Origin: Oceanicola sp.
GTDB taxonomy: Bacteria > Pseudomonadota > Alphaproteobacteria > Rhodobacterales > Rhodobacteraceae
Reading direction: 5' to 3'
DNA: 64,000 bases
Assembly (NCBI GenBank): GCA_017792405.1
Contig: CP051231.1
Coordinates: 2,048,458 to 2,112,457 of the forward strand
Positions 8,852 to 17,087 of the stretch are shown here, one piece after another. The translations under genes were made by a program, and so were the position numbers. The first letter of the stretch is position 1; every line of letters begins with the position of its first letter. The notes under the pieces were generated by a model that was not told the DNA's origin, did not search any database, and saw nothing but the letters and a program-made list of their open reading frames with translations.

Positions 8852-8868
8852 ACATGAAAACTTCATGT
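8852..8868. promoter_or_regulatory. Palindrome upstream of gdhA, candidate operator
   Basis: The sequence ACATGAAAACTTCATGT has perfect 7-base arms around AAC and lies 84 bases upstream of the gdhA start. Its position fits a transcription factor site, for example of the Lrp/AsnC type that often controls amino-acid genes, though the factor is not known. No other copy was noticed in the window. Confidence 0.5.
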
Positions 8869-9321
8869 CGCCCTCCGACCCCGCCTGTCACATCCGGCCG
8901 GAAAGTCGAACCAATTGTATCAAAACCCCAAATTTCCCTGCACGTCCCAGCGCAATCACCTCAACGCATCGGCGGCGACAAGGCGCCAGCTTTCCCCTCG
9001 CCCCAGTCCTTCGACCGGCAGCCCACCGAGGTTTCCGTAGCCTTCTCCGCCACATCAGCGCCATGCCTCTAGCCGACCGACAGGCACCGGATCGGCGGCA
9101 TCTACCCGCTCAGGACGCTTACCCAACGCCCCTGAAGCAGCCTTTCGGGCCATTTCGATTCGCACTTGAGCCACATTTGAAATCAACAATCCCGCGCCCT
9201 TGCGAGACTGTTTCCGCCGCAGTATCCAATTACCGGACAATTATGTCAGGCTCGCCTTCTTTGTGGCCCGATTTCGGGCGATTTTGGCCCTTCCGCCTTT
9301 TTCCCTAACAGAACGTGACTG

Positions 9322-9345
9322 AATTGAGGCAATACAGTCTCAATT
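9322..9345. promoter_or_regulatory. Inverted repeat 36 bases before the first TadG-like gene
   Basis: AATTGAG at 9322-9328 and CTCAATT at 9339-9345 are perfect 7-base arms separated by ten bases. The element ends 36 bases before the ATG at 9382, so it could be an operator over the promoter or a 5'-UTR stem-loop. It is not repeated before the second and third paralogues. Confidence 0.45.
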
Positions 9346-9381
9346 ACCCGGGTGGGGGCCCGAGTTGCGGCGGTGCAAGCC

Positions 9382-10761
9382 ATGAAGACCAAACAGAACA
9401 CATCTCATTTTGCCCGGTTCACCCGTGAAGAAGACGGCGGCCTGATCATTTTCTCGCTCTTCCTCTTCGTCTGCATGATGCTCGCTGTCGGCCTCGCGAT
9501 TGACGTGATGCGCACCGAGATGGCCCGCACCCGGCTGCAGAACACCGTCGACAACGCCGTGCTGGCCGCCGCCGCGATGGAGCAAGATCTCGACCCCGCC
9601 TTCGTAGTGAACGATTATTTCGAGCGTGCGGGTCTCTCCTCCAACCTCGAGGGCGTCACCGTGAACGCGGGCGTCAATTACAAGACGGTCACCGCCCACA
9701 CCAACACCAAGCTGCCGATGTATTTCCTCGGAATGGTGGGCATCGACAAGATGGAGGCTAAGTCCGCGGGCACCGCAACCGCCGGCTACACTGATGTCGA
9801 GATCAGCCTCGTGCTCGACATCACCGGCTCGATGGGTCGCAACAACAAGCTGCCCAACCTCAAGGTCGCCGCCAGCGACTTTGTCGATACCGTGCTCGAC
9901 CCGACTCAGCCCGGCTCGGTCTCGCTCAGCCTCGTGCCCTACTCCGCGCAGGTGAACATCGGCCCCGAGATGATCGGCCAGCTCAACGTGCCGCTCTCGC
10001 ACAGCCACTCGCACTGCGTGGATTTCGAGGCCGCCGACTTCACCAGCGCCGCCGTCTCGCTGACCGCGCCCTACGCGCACATGCAGCACTTCCAGTATTA
10101 CTCCTCCGCCACCACCCCAATCGACAATCCGGGCTGCGTGCAGGAAGAGTTCGAGCGGGTCACCCCGTTCAGCCAGAATCGCACCGCGCTGAAGGCCCAG
10201 ATCAACCAGTTCGAGGCCCGCGCCAACACCGCCATCCACCTCGGGATGAAGTGGGGCGTCGCCCTGCTCGACCCCTCGATGCAGCCGGTCATCTCCAACC
10301 TCGCCGCCTCGGGCCACACCGACGCCACCTTCGCCGGTCGCCCCTACGCCTACAGCCGCGAGAACACCCAGAAGATCGTGGTGCTGATGACCGATGGCGA
10401 GAACGTCAACACCACCCGGCTGAAGCCGCAGTATTATGACAGCGCCTCCGAGATCGAGCGCTGGCACCAGTATTCCGTTTCCGCTTACGCCTATAGCGTC
10501 GGCCAGAACTGGCAGAACTACGTCACCACCAAGTACACCTCCAACCAGGCCGATACGATGCTGGGCAACATCTGCGATGCTGCCAAATCCGCCGGGATCA
10601 CCGTGTTCACCATCGGCTTCGAGGTCACCACCCACTCGGGCAACGTGATGCGCAACTGCGCCTCCACCCCGGCGCATTACTTCGATGTAGAAGGCACCGA
10701 GATTTCCGACGCCTTCGACTCCATCGCGCGTCAGATCAGCACCCTGCGCCTGACCAACTGA
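9382..10761 (+). CDS. TadG-like pilus assembly protein with von Willebrand A domain, copy 1
   Basis: A 459-residue membrane-anchored protein, ATG at 9382. A short basic N-terminus is followed by the TadE/G-type hydrophobic helix at about residues 20-42 (GGLIIFSLFLFVCMM), after which the chain is expected to be periplasmic. A vWA fold begins near residue 140 with the metal-site motif DITGSMG (Asp146; Thr replaces the first Ser of the usual DxSxS). A second acidic strand reads VLMTDGENV. The C-terminus reads SDAFDSIARQIS. It is the first of three tandem paralogues, all in one direction with gaps of 336 and 223 bases. TadG proteins belong to Flp/Tad pilus loci, but no ATPase, secretin or pilin gene lies nearby. 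Confidence 0.88.
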   Translation: MKTKQNTSHFARFTREEDGGLIIFSLFLFVCMMLAVGLAIDVMRTEMARTRLQNTVDNAVLAAAAMEQDLDPAFVVNDYFERAGLSSNLEGVTVNAGVNYKTVTAHTNTKLPMYFLGMVGIDKMEAKSAGTATAGYTDVEISLVLDITGSMGRNNKLPNLKVAASDFVDTVLDPTQPGSVSLSLVPYSAQVNIGPEMIGQLNVPLSHSHSHCVDFEAADFTSAAVSLTAPYAHMQHFQYYSSATTPIDNPGCVQEEFERVTPFSQNRTALKAQINQFEARANTAIHLGMKWGVALLDPSMQPVISNLAASGHTDATFAGRPYAYSRENTQKIVVLMTDGENVNTTRLKPQYYDSASEIERWHQYSVSAYAYSVGQNWQNYVTTKYTSNQADTMLGNICDAAKSAGITVFTIGFEVTTHSGNVMRNCASTPAHYFDVEGTEISDAFDSIARQISTLRLTN

Positions 10762-10789
10762 TCCCGCCACACCCCGGTTATGCAGCCCG

Positions 10790-10828
10790 CCCCCGCGCCC
10801 GCTCCTTGCATGGAGCCGGTGGCGGGGG
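10790..10828 (+). terminator. GC-rich stem-loop downstream of TadG copy 1
   Basis: Outer arms CCCCCGC (10790-10796) and GCGGGGG (10822-10828) enclose inner arms GCTCC (10801-10805) and GGAGC (10812-10816) with loop TTGCAT. It begins 29 bases after the stop codon. No T-run follows, so it may be an attenuator or transcript-stabilising hairpin rather than a classical terminator. Confidence 0.5.
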
Positions 10829-11097
10829 CGCGACTCATAGGGCCATGCGTGCAGGCTCCGGCACCCCCGTTCCGGCCCGTCAATTCAGGCGGATTGGTGG
10901 CAAATCCACCCCGCCGGAGCAGCCGCAACGCCACTTCCATGCGGCGGTCACGGATTTGCTCATATTCCGTTCAAATCCGCCGCACCCCCAATATTTTGGG
11001 GCGCCACACCAAAGGCGTCAATTTTCCACGAATTAGGGCAGAAGTCGGGCGAGATTATCCCGATCCTGGGCCGGGGCCCATTTTCTTGTGGTGTGAC
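10829..11097 (+). other. Spacer between TadG copies 1 and 2
   Basis: No gene is supported here. An open frame runs through from 10780 into the second TadG-like gene, but homology with the paralogues starts only at the ATG at 11098. A small hairpin CCCCAA-TATT-TTGGGG lies at 10986-11001. A promoter for copy 2 may be present, but I cannot name its boxes. Confidence 0.5.
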
Positions 11098-12489
11098 ATG
11101 CACTTCAATACCCGCGCATCGCGCAAACCCGCCCGCCTCGTCCTCTTTGCCAGAGACGACAGCGGCGGCCTCATCATCTTCTCCCTCTTCCTGCTCGCCT
11201 GCATGATGCTCTCGGTCGGTCTGGCCATCGACGTGATGCGCACCGAGATGGTCCGCACCCGCCTGCAAAACACCGCCGACAGCGCCGTGCTCGCCGCCGC
11301 CGCGATGGAGCAAACCCTCGATCCGCAAACCGTGGTCGAGGACTACTTCGCCCGCGCCGGTCTCTCCCGCAGCCTCGAGAGCGTGTCCATCACCGCCACC
11401 GCCAACTCGCGCACGGTGACCGCCAACACCAACACCCGGCTGAACACCCTTCTGCTCGGCCTCGTCGGGATCAAGCAGATGGAGGCCCGCTCGACTGGCA
11501 CCGCCACTGCAGGCTTCACCGATGTCGAGGTCGCGCTGGTGCTCGATATCTCCAACTCGATGTCCGAGAACGACAAGATGGCCAACCTGCAAAACGCGGC
11601 CCGCGAGTTCGTCGATACCGTGCTCGACCCCGACCAGCCCGGCACCATGGCGCTCTCCATCGTGCCCTATACCGCGCAGGTCGCCGCCGGCCCCGCGATC
11701 CTGAACCAGCTCAAGGTCACCGCCACCAACAGCTGGGCCGAATGCGTCGATTTCACCAGCGCCGACTACAGCAGTACCGCGCTTTCCCCCACCGTGCCGC
11801 TGATCCAGGCCCAGCACTTCCAGCACCAGCCCGCCACCTCCTACCCGATCGACAACCCCGGCTGCCCGCAGCAGAGCTACGAGCGCATCATGGCCTACTC
11901 GGGCGATGCCGCGGCACTGAAAACCCGGATCAACCAACTCCGGCCCCGCCACAACACTTCGATCCAGATCGGGATGAAATGGGGCGTCGCCCTGCTCGAT
12001 CCGGCCTTCCGCCCCGTGGTCAACAAACTCGTCACCACCGGCGAGGCCAGCCCGCAATTCGCCGACCGCCCCTTCGACTATGACCGCCCCGGCACCATGA
12101 AGGTGATCGTGCTGATGACCGATGGCGAAAACGTCGATACCTGGCGGATCAAGCCCACCTATTACGACACCTCCTCCGAGCGAACCCGCTGGCACAATCA
12201 GGCGGTCTATGACTACGCGGTGTCGAAAAAGCAGAACTGGTCGACCTACGTCACCACCGATTACACCGCCTCTCAGGCCGACCAGATGCTCTCGCGCATC
12301 TGCACGGCAGCCAAGAACCGGGGCATCCTGATCTTCTCGGTGGGTTTCGAGGTCACGCCCTATTCGGCCTCGGTCATGCGCAGCTGCGCCACCTCGCCCT
12401 CGCATTACTTCAACGTTGAAGGCACCCAGATCTCCGAGGCCTTCGCCGCCATCGCCCGGCAAATTTCCATGCTGCGCCTGCTGTATTGA
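11098..12489 (+). CDS. TadG-like pilus assembly protein with von Willebrand A domain, copy 2
   Basis: A 463-residue paralogue of copy 1; the ATG at 11098 is chosen because alignment of all three paralogues starts there. The membrane helix (GGLIIFSLFLLACMM) spans about residues 22-44. The vWA metal motif is DISNSMS (Asp150), which fits DxSxS, and the later acidic strand VLMTDGENV is kept. The Cys in CVDF and the pair of Cys near CTAAKN and RSCATSP are conserved across the three copies, so a disulphide in the exported domain is likely. The role would be surface or pilus-associated adhesion or assembly. It has its own 5' spacer, so it may be separately transcribed. Confidence 0.88.
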   Translation: MHFNTRASRKPARLVLFARDDSGGLIIFSLFLLACMMLSVGLAIDVMRTEMVRTRLQNTADSAVLAAAAMEQTLDPQTVVEDYFARAGLSRSLESVSITATANSRTVTANTNTRLNTLLLGLVGIKQMEARSTGTATAGFTDVEVALVLDISNSMSENDKMANLQNAAREFVDTVLDPDQPGTMALSIVPYTAQVAAGPAILNQLKVTATNSWAECVDFTSADYSSTALSPTVPLIQAQHFQHQPATSYPIDNPGCPQQSYERIMAYSGDAAALKTRINQLRPRHNTSIQIGMKWGVALLDPAFRPVVNKLVTTGEASPQFADRPFDYDRPGTMKVIVLMTDGENVDTWRIKPTYYDTSSERTRWHNQAVYDYAVSKKQNWSTYVTTDYTASQADQMLSRICTAAKNRGILIFSVGFEVTPYSASVMRSCATSPSHYFNVEGTQISEAFAAIARQISMLRLLY

Positions 12490-12712
12490 GCCCCGAAACC
12501 CGCCATGCCCCTGCCCCCAGCCCTCCGCAAATCCCCCTTCGGTCCCAACGGGATACATTCAATAATGGTTAAATTTCCTGATTTGCGGCGGGCTTTCGCC
12601 CCAATTTCGACACCCTCCTCCTCGCATATGCTCATGCGCGGCCTGTGTCCGATGAACGGTACGATACCCGGAACGGATCAGGCGATGCTTGAAACGCAGA
12701 GGACCAACCGGC
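12490..12712 (+). other. Spacer between TadG copies 2 and 3
   Basis: A 223-base gap with no supported gene. It contains a relatively AT-rich stretch near 12555-12585 (ATTCAATAATGGTTAAATTT) that could carry a promoter for copy 3. Confidence 0.4.
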
Positions 12713-14149
12713 ATGGCCCAGATCGACAACCAGATCACCGCGGGGGCGGAGAAAGCAGAAGCGACAAAGGGGGCAAAGCGCCGCCTGAAACGCTTCGCCG
12801 AAGGCAGCGAAGGCGGTCTCATCGTCTTCTCGCTCTTCCTGCTCGCCTGCATGATGCTGGCTGTTGGCATCGCGGTTGATGTCATGCGCTTCGAGATGAC
12901 CCGCACCAAGCTGCAGAACACGCTCGACCGCGCCGTTCTCGCCGCCGCCGACATGGATCAAACCCTCGAGCCCGAGGCCGTGGTCGCCGACTATTTCCAG
13001 AAGGCGGGCCTCGGCAACTTCAACGTCGATATCACCGTCGACGAAGGGCTGAACTACCGCAACGTCTCCGCCTCCACCGAAGCCGAGATCAAGACCCTGC
13101 TGCTCGGCCTCGTCGGCATCAAGAGCTTCACCGCCCCCGCCTCCGGCACCGCCGAGGAGCGGGTGTCGAACGTCGAGATCAGCCTCGTGCTCGATATCTC
13201 CGGCTCGATGGGCTCCAACAACAAGATCCAGAACCTGCGCACCGCCGCCAAGGAGTTCGTGGACTCCGTGGTGGTGGATGACGCCGAGGGCCAGATCTCG
13301 CTGAGCCTCGTGCCCTACACCGCCCAGGTCAACGCCGGGCCGAACATCTTCAACCAGCTGCGCAAGTCGTCCAGCGGACGGCACGACTACTCGCACTGCA
13401 TCGACTTCGACTCGTCGGACTTCAACTCGACCACGATCTCGATGACCAAGTATTACCAGCAGATGCAGCACTTCGAGTGGTCGTCCGAAAACTACCGCCC
13501 GATCCGCAACCCCGGCTGCCCGATGCGGGACTACGAGCGCATCGTTGCCCTGAGCAAGAACACCTCCGTGCTGAAAAACACGATCGACGATTACCGCGCC
13601 CGCGCCAACACCGCGATCCACCTCGGCATGAAGTGGGGCACCGCCCTGCTCGACCCCTCGATGCGCACCATCGTCAACAACATGCGCGTCGCCGGCATCG
13701 TGGATGACGCCTTCATCGACCGTCCCGCCGACTACGACGACGACGAGACCCTCAAGGTCGTGGTGCTCATGACCGACGGTGAAAACGTGGATACCTACCG
13801 GATCCAGAGCTGGGCCTACAACTCCAGCTCCGAGTACGCCCACTGGGATAAATACCCCCTGTGGTACTACCTCTACCGCTACGTGAACTCGCGCAACCGC
13901 TCGCAGTACTACTACCGCAAGTACTCCGCCGGTCAGGCCGACAACATGCTCGACAACATCTGCGACGCCGCCAAGGGCGCCGGGATCACCGTGTTCACCA
14001 TCGGCTTCGAGGTCACCAACCATTCCGCTGGCGTCATGCAGGATTGCGCATCCTCGCCGTCGCACTTCTTCCGGGTGGAAGGCACCGAGATTTCCGAGGC
14101 CTTCTCCGCAATCGCCCGGCAGATCAACCAGCTGCGTCTGATCAACTGA
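12713..14149 (+). CDS. TadG-like pilus assembly protein with von Willebrand A domain, copy 3
   Basis: A 478-residue paralogue, ATG at 12713 with AGAGGA upstream. It has a longer basic N-terminal tail than copies 1 and 2, then the TadE/G helix (GGLIVFSLFLLACMM) at about residues 38-60. The vWA site is the canonical DISGSMG (Asp161), again with VLMTDGENV further on. A Tyr/Arg-rich insert (about residues 380-405) is absent from the other two. Its stop overlaps a possible ATG of the next TadE-like gene (TGATG at 14147-14151), so the last three genes of the cluster are likely co-translated. It probably acts with the two TadE-like proteins in a Tad-type pilus or surface complex. Confidence 0.88.
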   Translation: MAQIDNQITAGAEKAEATKGAKRRLKRFAEGSEGGLIVFSLFLLACMMLAVGIAVDVMRFEMTRTKLQNTLDRAVLAAADMDQTLEPEAVVADYFQKAGLGNFNVDITVDEGLNYRNVSASTEAEIKTLLLGLVGIKSFTAPASGTAEERVSNVEISLVLDISGSMGSNNKIQNLRTAAKEFVDSVVVDDAEGQISLSLVPYTAQVNAGPNIFNQLRKSSSGRHDYSHCIDFDSSDFNSTTISMTKYYQQMQHFEWSSENYRPIRNPGCPMRDYERIVALSKNTSVLKNTIDDYRARANTAIHLGMKWGTALLDPSMRTIVNNMRVAGIVDDAFIDRPADYDDDETLKVVVLMTDGENVDTYRIQSWAYNSSSEYAHWDKYPLWYYLYRYVNSRNRSQYYYRKYSAGQADNMLDNICDAAKGAGITVFTIGFEVTNHSAGVMQDCASSPSHFFRVEGTEISEAFSAIARQINQLRLIN

Positions 14150-14163
14150 TGGGGGGCCCCGCG

Positions 14164-14736
14164 ATGCAGACCGACAGATTTCCGAGGGGACGGCTGTGGC
14201 ATCTGGCCGTCCGCCTCAACCGCTTCCGCAAGAAGGAGGATGGGAACTCCACGATCGAATTCGTGATCCTCTTCCCCATCTTCATCGTCGTGTTCATGTC
14301 CTGCTTCGAAATGGGCATGCTGATGACCCGTCAGGTCATGCTGGAGCGCGCGGTGGACCTCTCGGTGCGCGACCTGCGCCTCGGTCACTGGACACCGCCC
14401 ACCCACGACGAGCTGAAGCGTACCATCTGCAACCGCGCGGGCATCATCCCCGACTGCATGAACTCCATGCTCATCGAGCTTCAGCCGGTCTCCAAGTCGA
14501 GCTGGACGCCCCTGCCCAAGCAGGCCACCTGCAACGACAAGTCGGCGCCGGTGCAGCCGGTCACTGCCTTCAACGGCGGCTCCGAGAACGAGATGATGAT
14601 CGTGCGCGCCTGCGCGGTCATGAAGCCCTGGTTCACCGCCACCGCCTACGGGCTGCGGCTGCCGCTGATCGACGGCGAGAACTACGCCATCGTGTCGTCC
14701 TCGGCCTTCGTCAACGAACCGGGCGCAGGGAGCTGA
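14164..14736 (+). CDS. TadE-like pilus assembly protein
   Basis: A 190-residue protein with a TadE domain. After a basic N-terminus the motif GNSTIEFVILFPIFIVVF (about residues 26-44) carries the Glu at position +5 expected of the Flp-pilin-like prepilin signal of TadE/F pseudopilins. The rest is exported and holds four Cys. An alternative ATG at 14149 overlaps the TGA of the upstream gene and would add five residues; I prefer 14164, although its SD is weak. It is followed four bases later by a second TadE-like gene. A prepilin peptidase that would process it is not in the window. Confidence 0.85.
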   Translation: MQTDRFPRGRLWHLAVRLNRFRKKEDGNSTIEFVILFPIFIVVFMSCFEMGMLMTRQVMLERAVDLSVRDLRLGHWTPPTHDELKRTICNRAGIIPDCMNSMLIELQPVSKSSWTPLPKQATCNDKSAPVQPVTAFNGGSENEMMIVRACAVMKPWFTATAYGLRLPLIDGENYAIVSSSAFVNEPGAGS

Positions 14737-14740
14737 TACC

Positions 14741-15316
14741 ATGACCATGATCCGCATCCTCCACGCTCGCCTGAAGGCCTTCGCCGAAGACGCCCGCGGC
14801 TCGCTCTCGGTCGAGGCCGCGCTGATCCTGCCGCTGCTCTGCTGGTTCTACGTCTCGGCCTTCGTCTGGTTCGATGCCTACCGCACCCAGAACGCCAACC
14901 TGAAGGCCTCCTACACCCTCGCAGACATGCTCTCGCGTGAGACTGATCCGGTGACCGAGACCTATCTGAAGGGTCTGAACAAGGTCTACGACTACCTGAC
15001 CACAACGCGCCACCCCACCTATCTGCGGGTGACGGTGGTGAAATGCACCAACAACTGCGACGAAGAGAGCCGGACCCTCCAGATCGACTGGTCCTATGCC
15101 ACCGAGGGGCGTCCCAAGCACACCAACGGCACCATCACCGGGATGAAAGACAAGATCCCGCTGATGCCGCAGGGCGATACCGTGATCCTGCTGGAGACCT
15201 TCATGGCCTACGAGCCGCTCTTCAACGCGGGCATCCCGGCCAAGAGCTTCGAGAACTACATCGTCACCCGGCCGCGTTTTGCGCCCCAGCTGCTCTACGC
15301 AGGCGCCGGAAGCTGA
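14741..15316 (+). CDS. TadE-like pseudopilin, second copy
   Basis: A 191-residue protein four bases downstream of the previous TadE-like gene. Its N-terminus has the same plan: basic residues, then GSLSVEAALILPLLCW with Glu at +5 and a single membrane helix at about residues 20-45. The exported part contains a C..NC pair near residue 105. It is the last gene of the cluster. With its neighbour it resembles the TadE/TadF pair that accompanies TadG in Flp pilus loci. No downstream pilus genes follow; the next gene is on the other strand. Confidence 0.83.
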   Translation: MTMIRILHARLKAFAEDARGSLSVEAALILPLLCWFYVSAFVWFDAYRTQNANLKASYTLADMLSRETDPVTETYLKGLNKVYDYLTTTRHPTYLRVTVVKCTNNCDEESRTLQIDWSYATEGRPKHTNGTITGMKDKIPLMPQGDTVILLETFMAYEPLFNAGIPAKSFENYIVTRPRFAPQLLYAGAGS

Positions 15317-15390
15317 CCGCCCAAGCCTAGGTTTAGCGCTAATGCACGAGCAAACGGCCGGTTAACCCCGCTCGTTTTGCATTTTTGTCG

Positions 15391-15433
15391 TATGCATGGA
15401 ATGTGCATGGGTTGTGCATCAGATGTGCATCAC
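15391..15433 (+). repeat. Four-unit 11-bp tandem array (TGTGCAT core), copy A
   Basis: The core TGCAT recurs at 15393, 15404, 15415 and 15426, an exact 11-base period. The units read TATGCATGGAA, TGTGCATGGGT, TGTGCATCAGA and TGTGCATCACC. A homologous array on the opposite strand lies at 35041-35081, including the preceding TTTGCA and CG before the first unit. The array sits between two convergent 3' ends (TadE-like gene stop 15316 and the stop at 15445). One-turn spacing suggests phased protein-binding sites; the binding factor is unknown. Confidence 0.7.
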
Positions 15434-15444
15434 CCGTTTCGTGG

Positions 15445-15954
15445 TTAACGCCCGTCCGGCGTGCCCTCGTCCGGGGAATTCTGCAAAGCCATTTCGGCCA
15501 TCTCGGCCTCGATGATTTGCCCCATCGCCTTGCCCGCTGCAGGGTGGACGACACCGCCGATGGCGACTGTCTTGCCGCGCACCCACCACAGGCCCGGGCC
15601 CCACCCAAACTTCTGTTTTTGCTTCATTTTCAGCACGAACCCGCCCGCAGGTTTCAAGGCAAACGCGCCGCGCTCGACCCGGTCGATCTCGTCCAGCCGG
15701 GCCAAAACCCGCCCGCCCTCGACCACCAGCGCCCCGTCCTTCAGCACCAATTCGCCCTCGGTCGCCTGCCAGAGCCACACGCCCATGGCAATCACCGCCC
15801 CCGCAAACACCACCAGAACCGCCCGGATCCACAGCTCTCCGTCATCCGAAAAACCCATTTTCATCAAGACGTAAGCCAGCAATCCAAACATCGCTGCGGC
15901 GAAGATCCGGCGCAGCAAAGATGCACCGATGCGGAAGTCGTTGAACTCTGTCAT
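15445..15954 (-). CDS. Small membrane protein of unknown function
   Basis: A 169-residue protein, ATG at 15954. Two hydrophobic helices occupy about residues 14-32 and 43-63, followed by a soluble, strand-rich C-terminal part with a Lys/Gln run (KMKQKQK) and WWVRGKTVAIGG. The two-helix plus beta-domain plan resembles small PH-like or YcxB-like membrane proteins, but no signature is clear, so I leave the function open. Codon use looks native. It is divergent from the pirin gene and convergent with the tad-like cluster, with the 11-bp repeat array just past its stop. Confidence 0.7.
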   Translation of the reverse strand: MTEFNDFRIGASLLRRIFAAAMFGLLAYVLMKMGFSDDGELWIRAVLVVFAGAVIAMGVWLWQATEGELVLKDGALVVEGGRVLARLDEIDRVERGAFALKPAGGFVLKMKQKQKFGWGPGLWWVRGKTVAIGGVVHPAAGKAMGQIIEAEMAEMALQNSPDEGTPDGR

Positions 15955-16089
15955 GCCCTCTCATAGCAGGCCCGTGGGGCGGCGCAATGCTGTGCGCAAA
16001 TGCACTTACACCAGGCATCCGACGCATATCTGCGCTCATTGCGAGAGAGCCCCGGCAGCCCTATCTTCAGTGGCGAAAGGAGACGCTTC

Positions 16090-17001
16090 ATGTCCATCCG
16101 TCCCGTCACCGAAATTCGCCCCGCCCAGCCCACCCTTGAGGGTGCTGGCGTCAAGCTCCACCGCGCCTTCGGGTTCCATAACCCCAAGGAACTCGACCCT
16201 TTTCTGCTCTTCGACGACTTCCGCAACGAGCGGCCTGAAGACTTCATCAAAGGCTTTCCGTGGCACCCGCATCGCGGCATCGAGACCATCACCTACGTGC
16301 TCGCGGGCACCGTCGAGCATGGCGACAGCCTCGGCAACCGCGGCGTCCTTGGCCCGGGCTCGATCCAGCTCATGACCGCCGGTTCCGGCATCATGCACCA
16401 GGAGATGCCCTCAGGGAACGCGAAGGGCCAGATGCACGGCTTCCAGCTCTGGGGCAACCTGCCCGCCTCGCTGAAGATGACCGCCCCGCGATACCAGGAT
16501 ATCGAAGGCACCGAACTGCCTGAAATCATTGATGATGACGGCACCCGCGTGAAGGTCGTGATCGGCGATTACCGGGGCTACAAGAGCCCGGTCGACGGCA
16601 TCGCCGCCGATCCGCAGTACCTCGACATCTTCGTGCCCGCCGGGGTGAAGAAAACCTTCAAGGTCGACACCTACCGCCGCGCCTTTGCCTATGTTTTCGA
16701 AGGCAACGGACGCTTTGCCGATGCCTCCGCACCGGGTGGCGTGCTGCTCGAAAAAGAGGTCATGGGCGAAGAGGTGAACATCCGCGACCTCTCCGGCGAC
16801 CGTACCCTCGTGCGCTTCGGCACCGGCGACGAAGTCACTGTTCAGGCAGGCGAAAAAGGCATTCGCTTCCTGCTGATCTCCGGCGCCCCGATTGAGGAGC
16901 CGGTGGCATGGCACGGCCCGATCGTGATGAACACGCCCGCCGAGCTGCAACAGGCCATGGCCGATCTGCGCAACGGCACCTTCGTCAAACCGGCGCACTG
17001 A
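16090..17001 (+). CDS. Pirin family protein
   Basis: A 303-residue bicupin pirin; ATG 16090 with AAAGGAG upstream. The N-terminal cupin carries the iron-binding pattern HPHRGIET (about residue 58) and the later MHQEMP segment, and the central region has the pirin-type HGFQLWGNLP. The C-terminal cupin is present (YVFEGNGRF, FLLISGAPIEEP). Pirins range from quercetin 2,3-dioxygenases to redox-sensitive regulators, so the substrate cannot be named. The gene is a single unit ending at a strong bidirectional hairpin (17003-17028). Confidence 0.9.
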   Translation: MSIRPVTEIRPAQPTLEGAGVKLHRAFGFHNPKELDPFLLFDDFRNERPEDFIKGFPWHPHRGIETITYVLAGTVEHGDSLGNRGVLGPGSIQLMTAGSGIMHQEMPSGNAKGQMHGFQLWGNLPASLKMTAPRYQDIEGTELPEIIDDDGTRVKVVIGDYRGYKSPVDGIAADPQYLDIFVPAGVKKTFKVDTYRRAFAYVFEGNGRFADASAPGGVLLEKEVMGEEVNIRDLSGDRTLVRFGTGDEVTVQAGEKGIRFLLISGAPIEEPVAWHGPIVMNTPAELQQAMADLRNGTFVKPAH

Positions 17002-17002
17002 C

Positions 17003-17028
17003 GTAGGGCGGGACAAGTCCCGCCTTAC
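17003..17028. terminator. Perfect stem-loop between convergent pirin and TetR genes
   Basis: Arms GGCGGGAC (17007-17014) and GTCCCGCC (17017-17024) are perfectly paired around AA and extend with four further pairs, one of them G-U, to 17003 and 17028. It begins two bases after the pirin stop. No clear T-run follows, but the stability and the convergent setting fit a bidirectional terminator. A decayed relative lies at 531-547. Confidence 0.65.
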
Positions 17029-17087
17029 CTCCCTCTTAACCTCGAATTAACCGGCGGGCTTGATACTGGCGAAACCAAACAAAAGGA

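Larger units (their letters stand above)
8768..9381. other. Divergent intergenic region between gdhA and the tad-like cluster
   Basis: This 614-base stretch has no convincing gene; its short open frames lack SD sequences and recognisable products. It must hold the promoters for gdhA (leftward) and the first TadG-like gene (rightward). Two dyads stand out: ACATGAAAACTTCATGT at 8852-8868 on the gdhA side and AATTGAG/CTCAATT at 9322-9345 on the other. The central part (about 8900-9250) is somewhat richer in A+T than the flanking genes. Confidence 0.7.

Noticed and set aside
15391..15433. A CRISPR array
   Set aside because: Units are only 11 bases with no spacers, and no cas genes are present.
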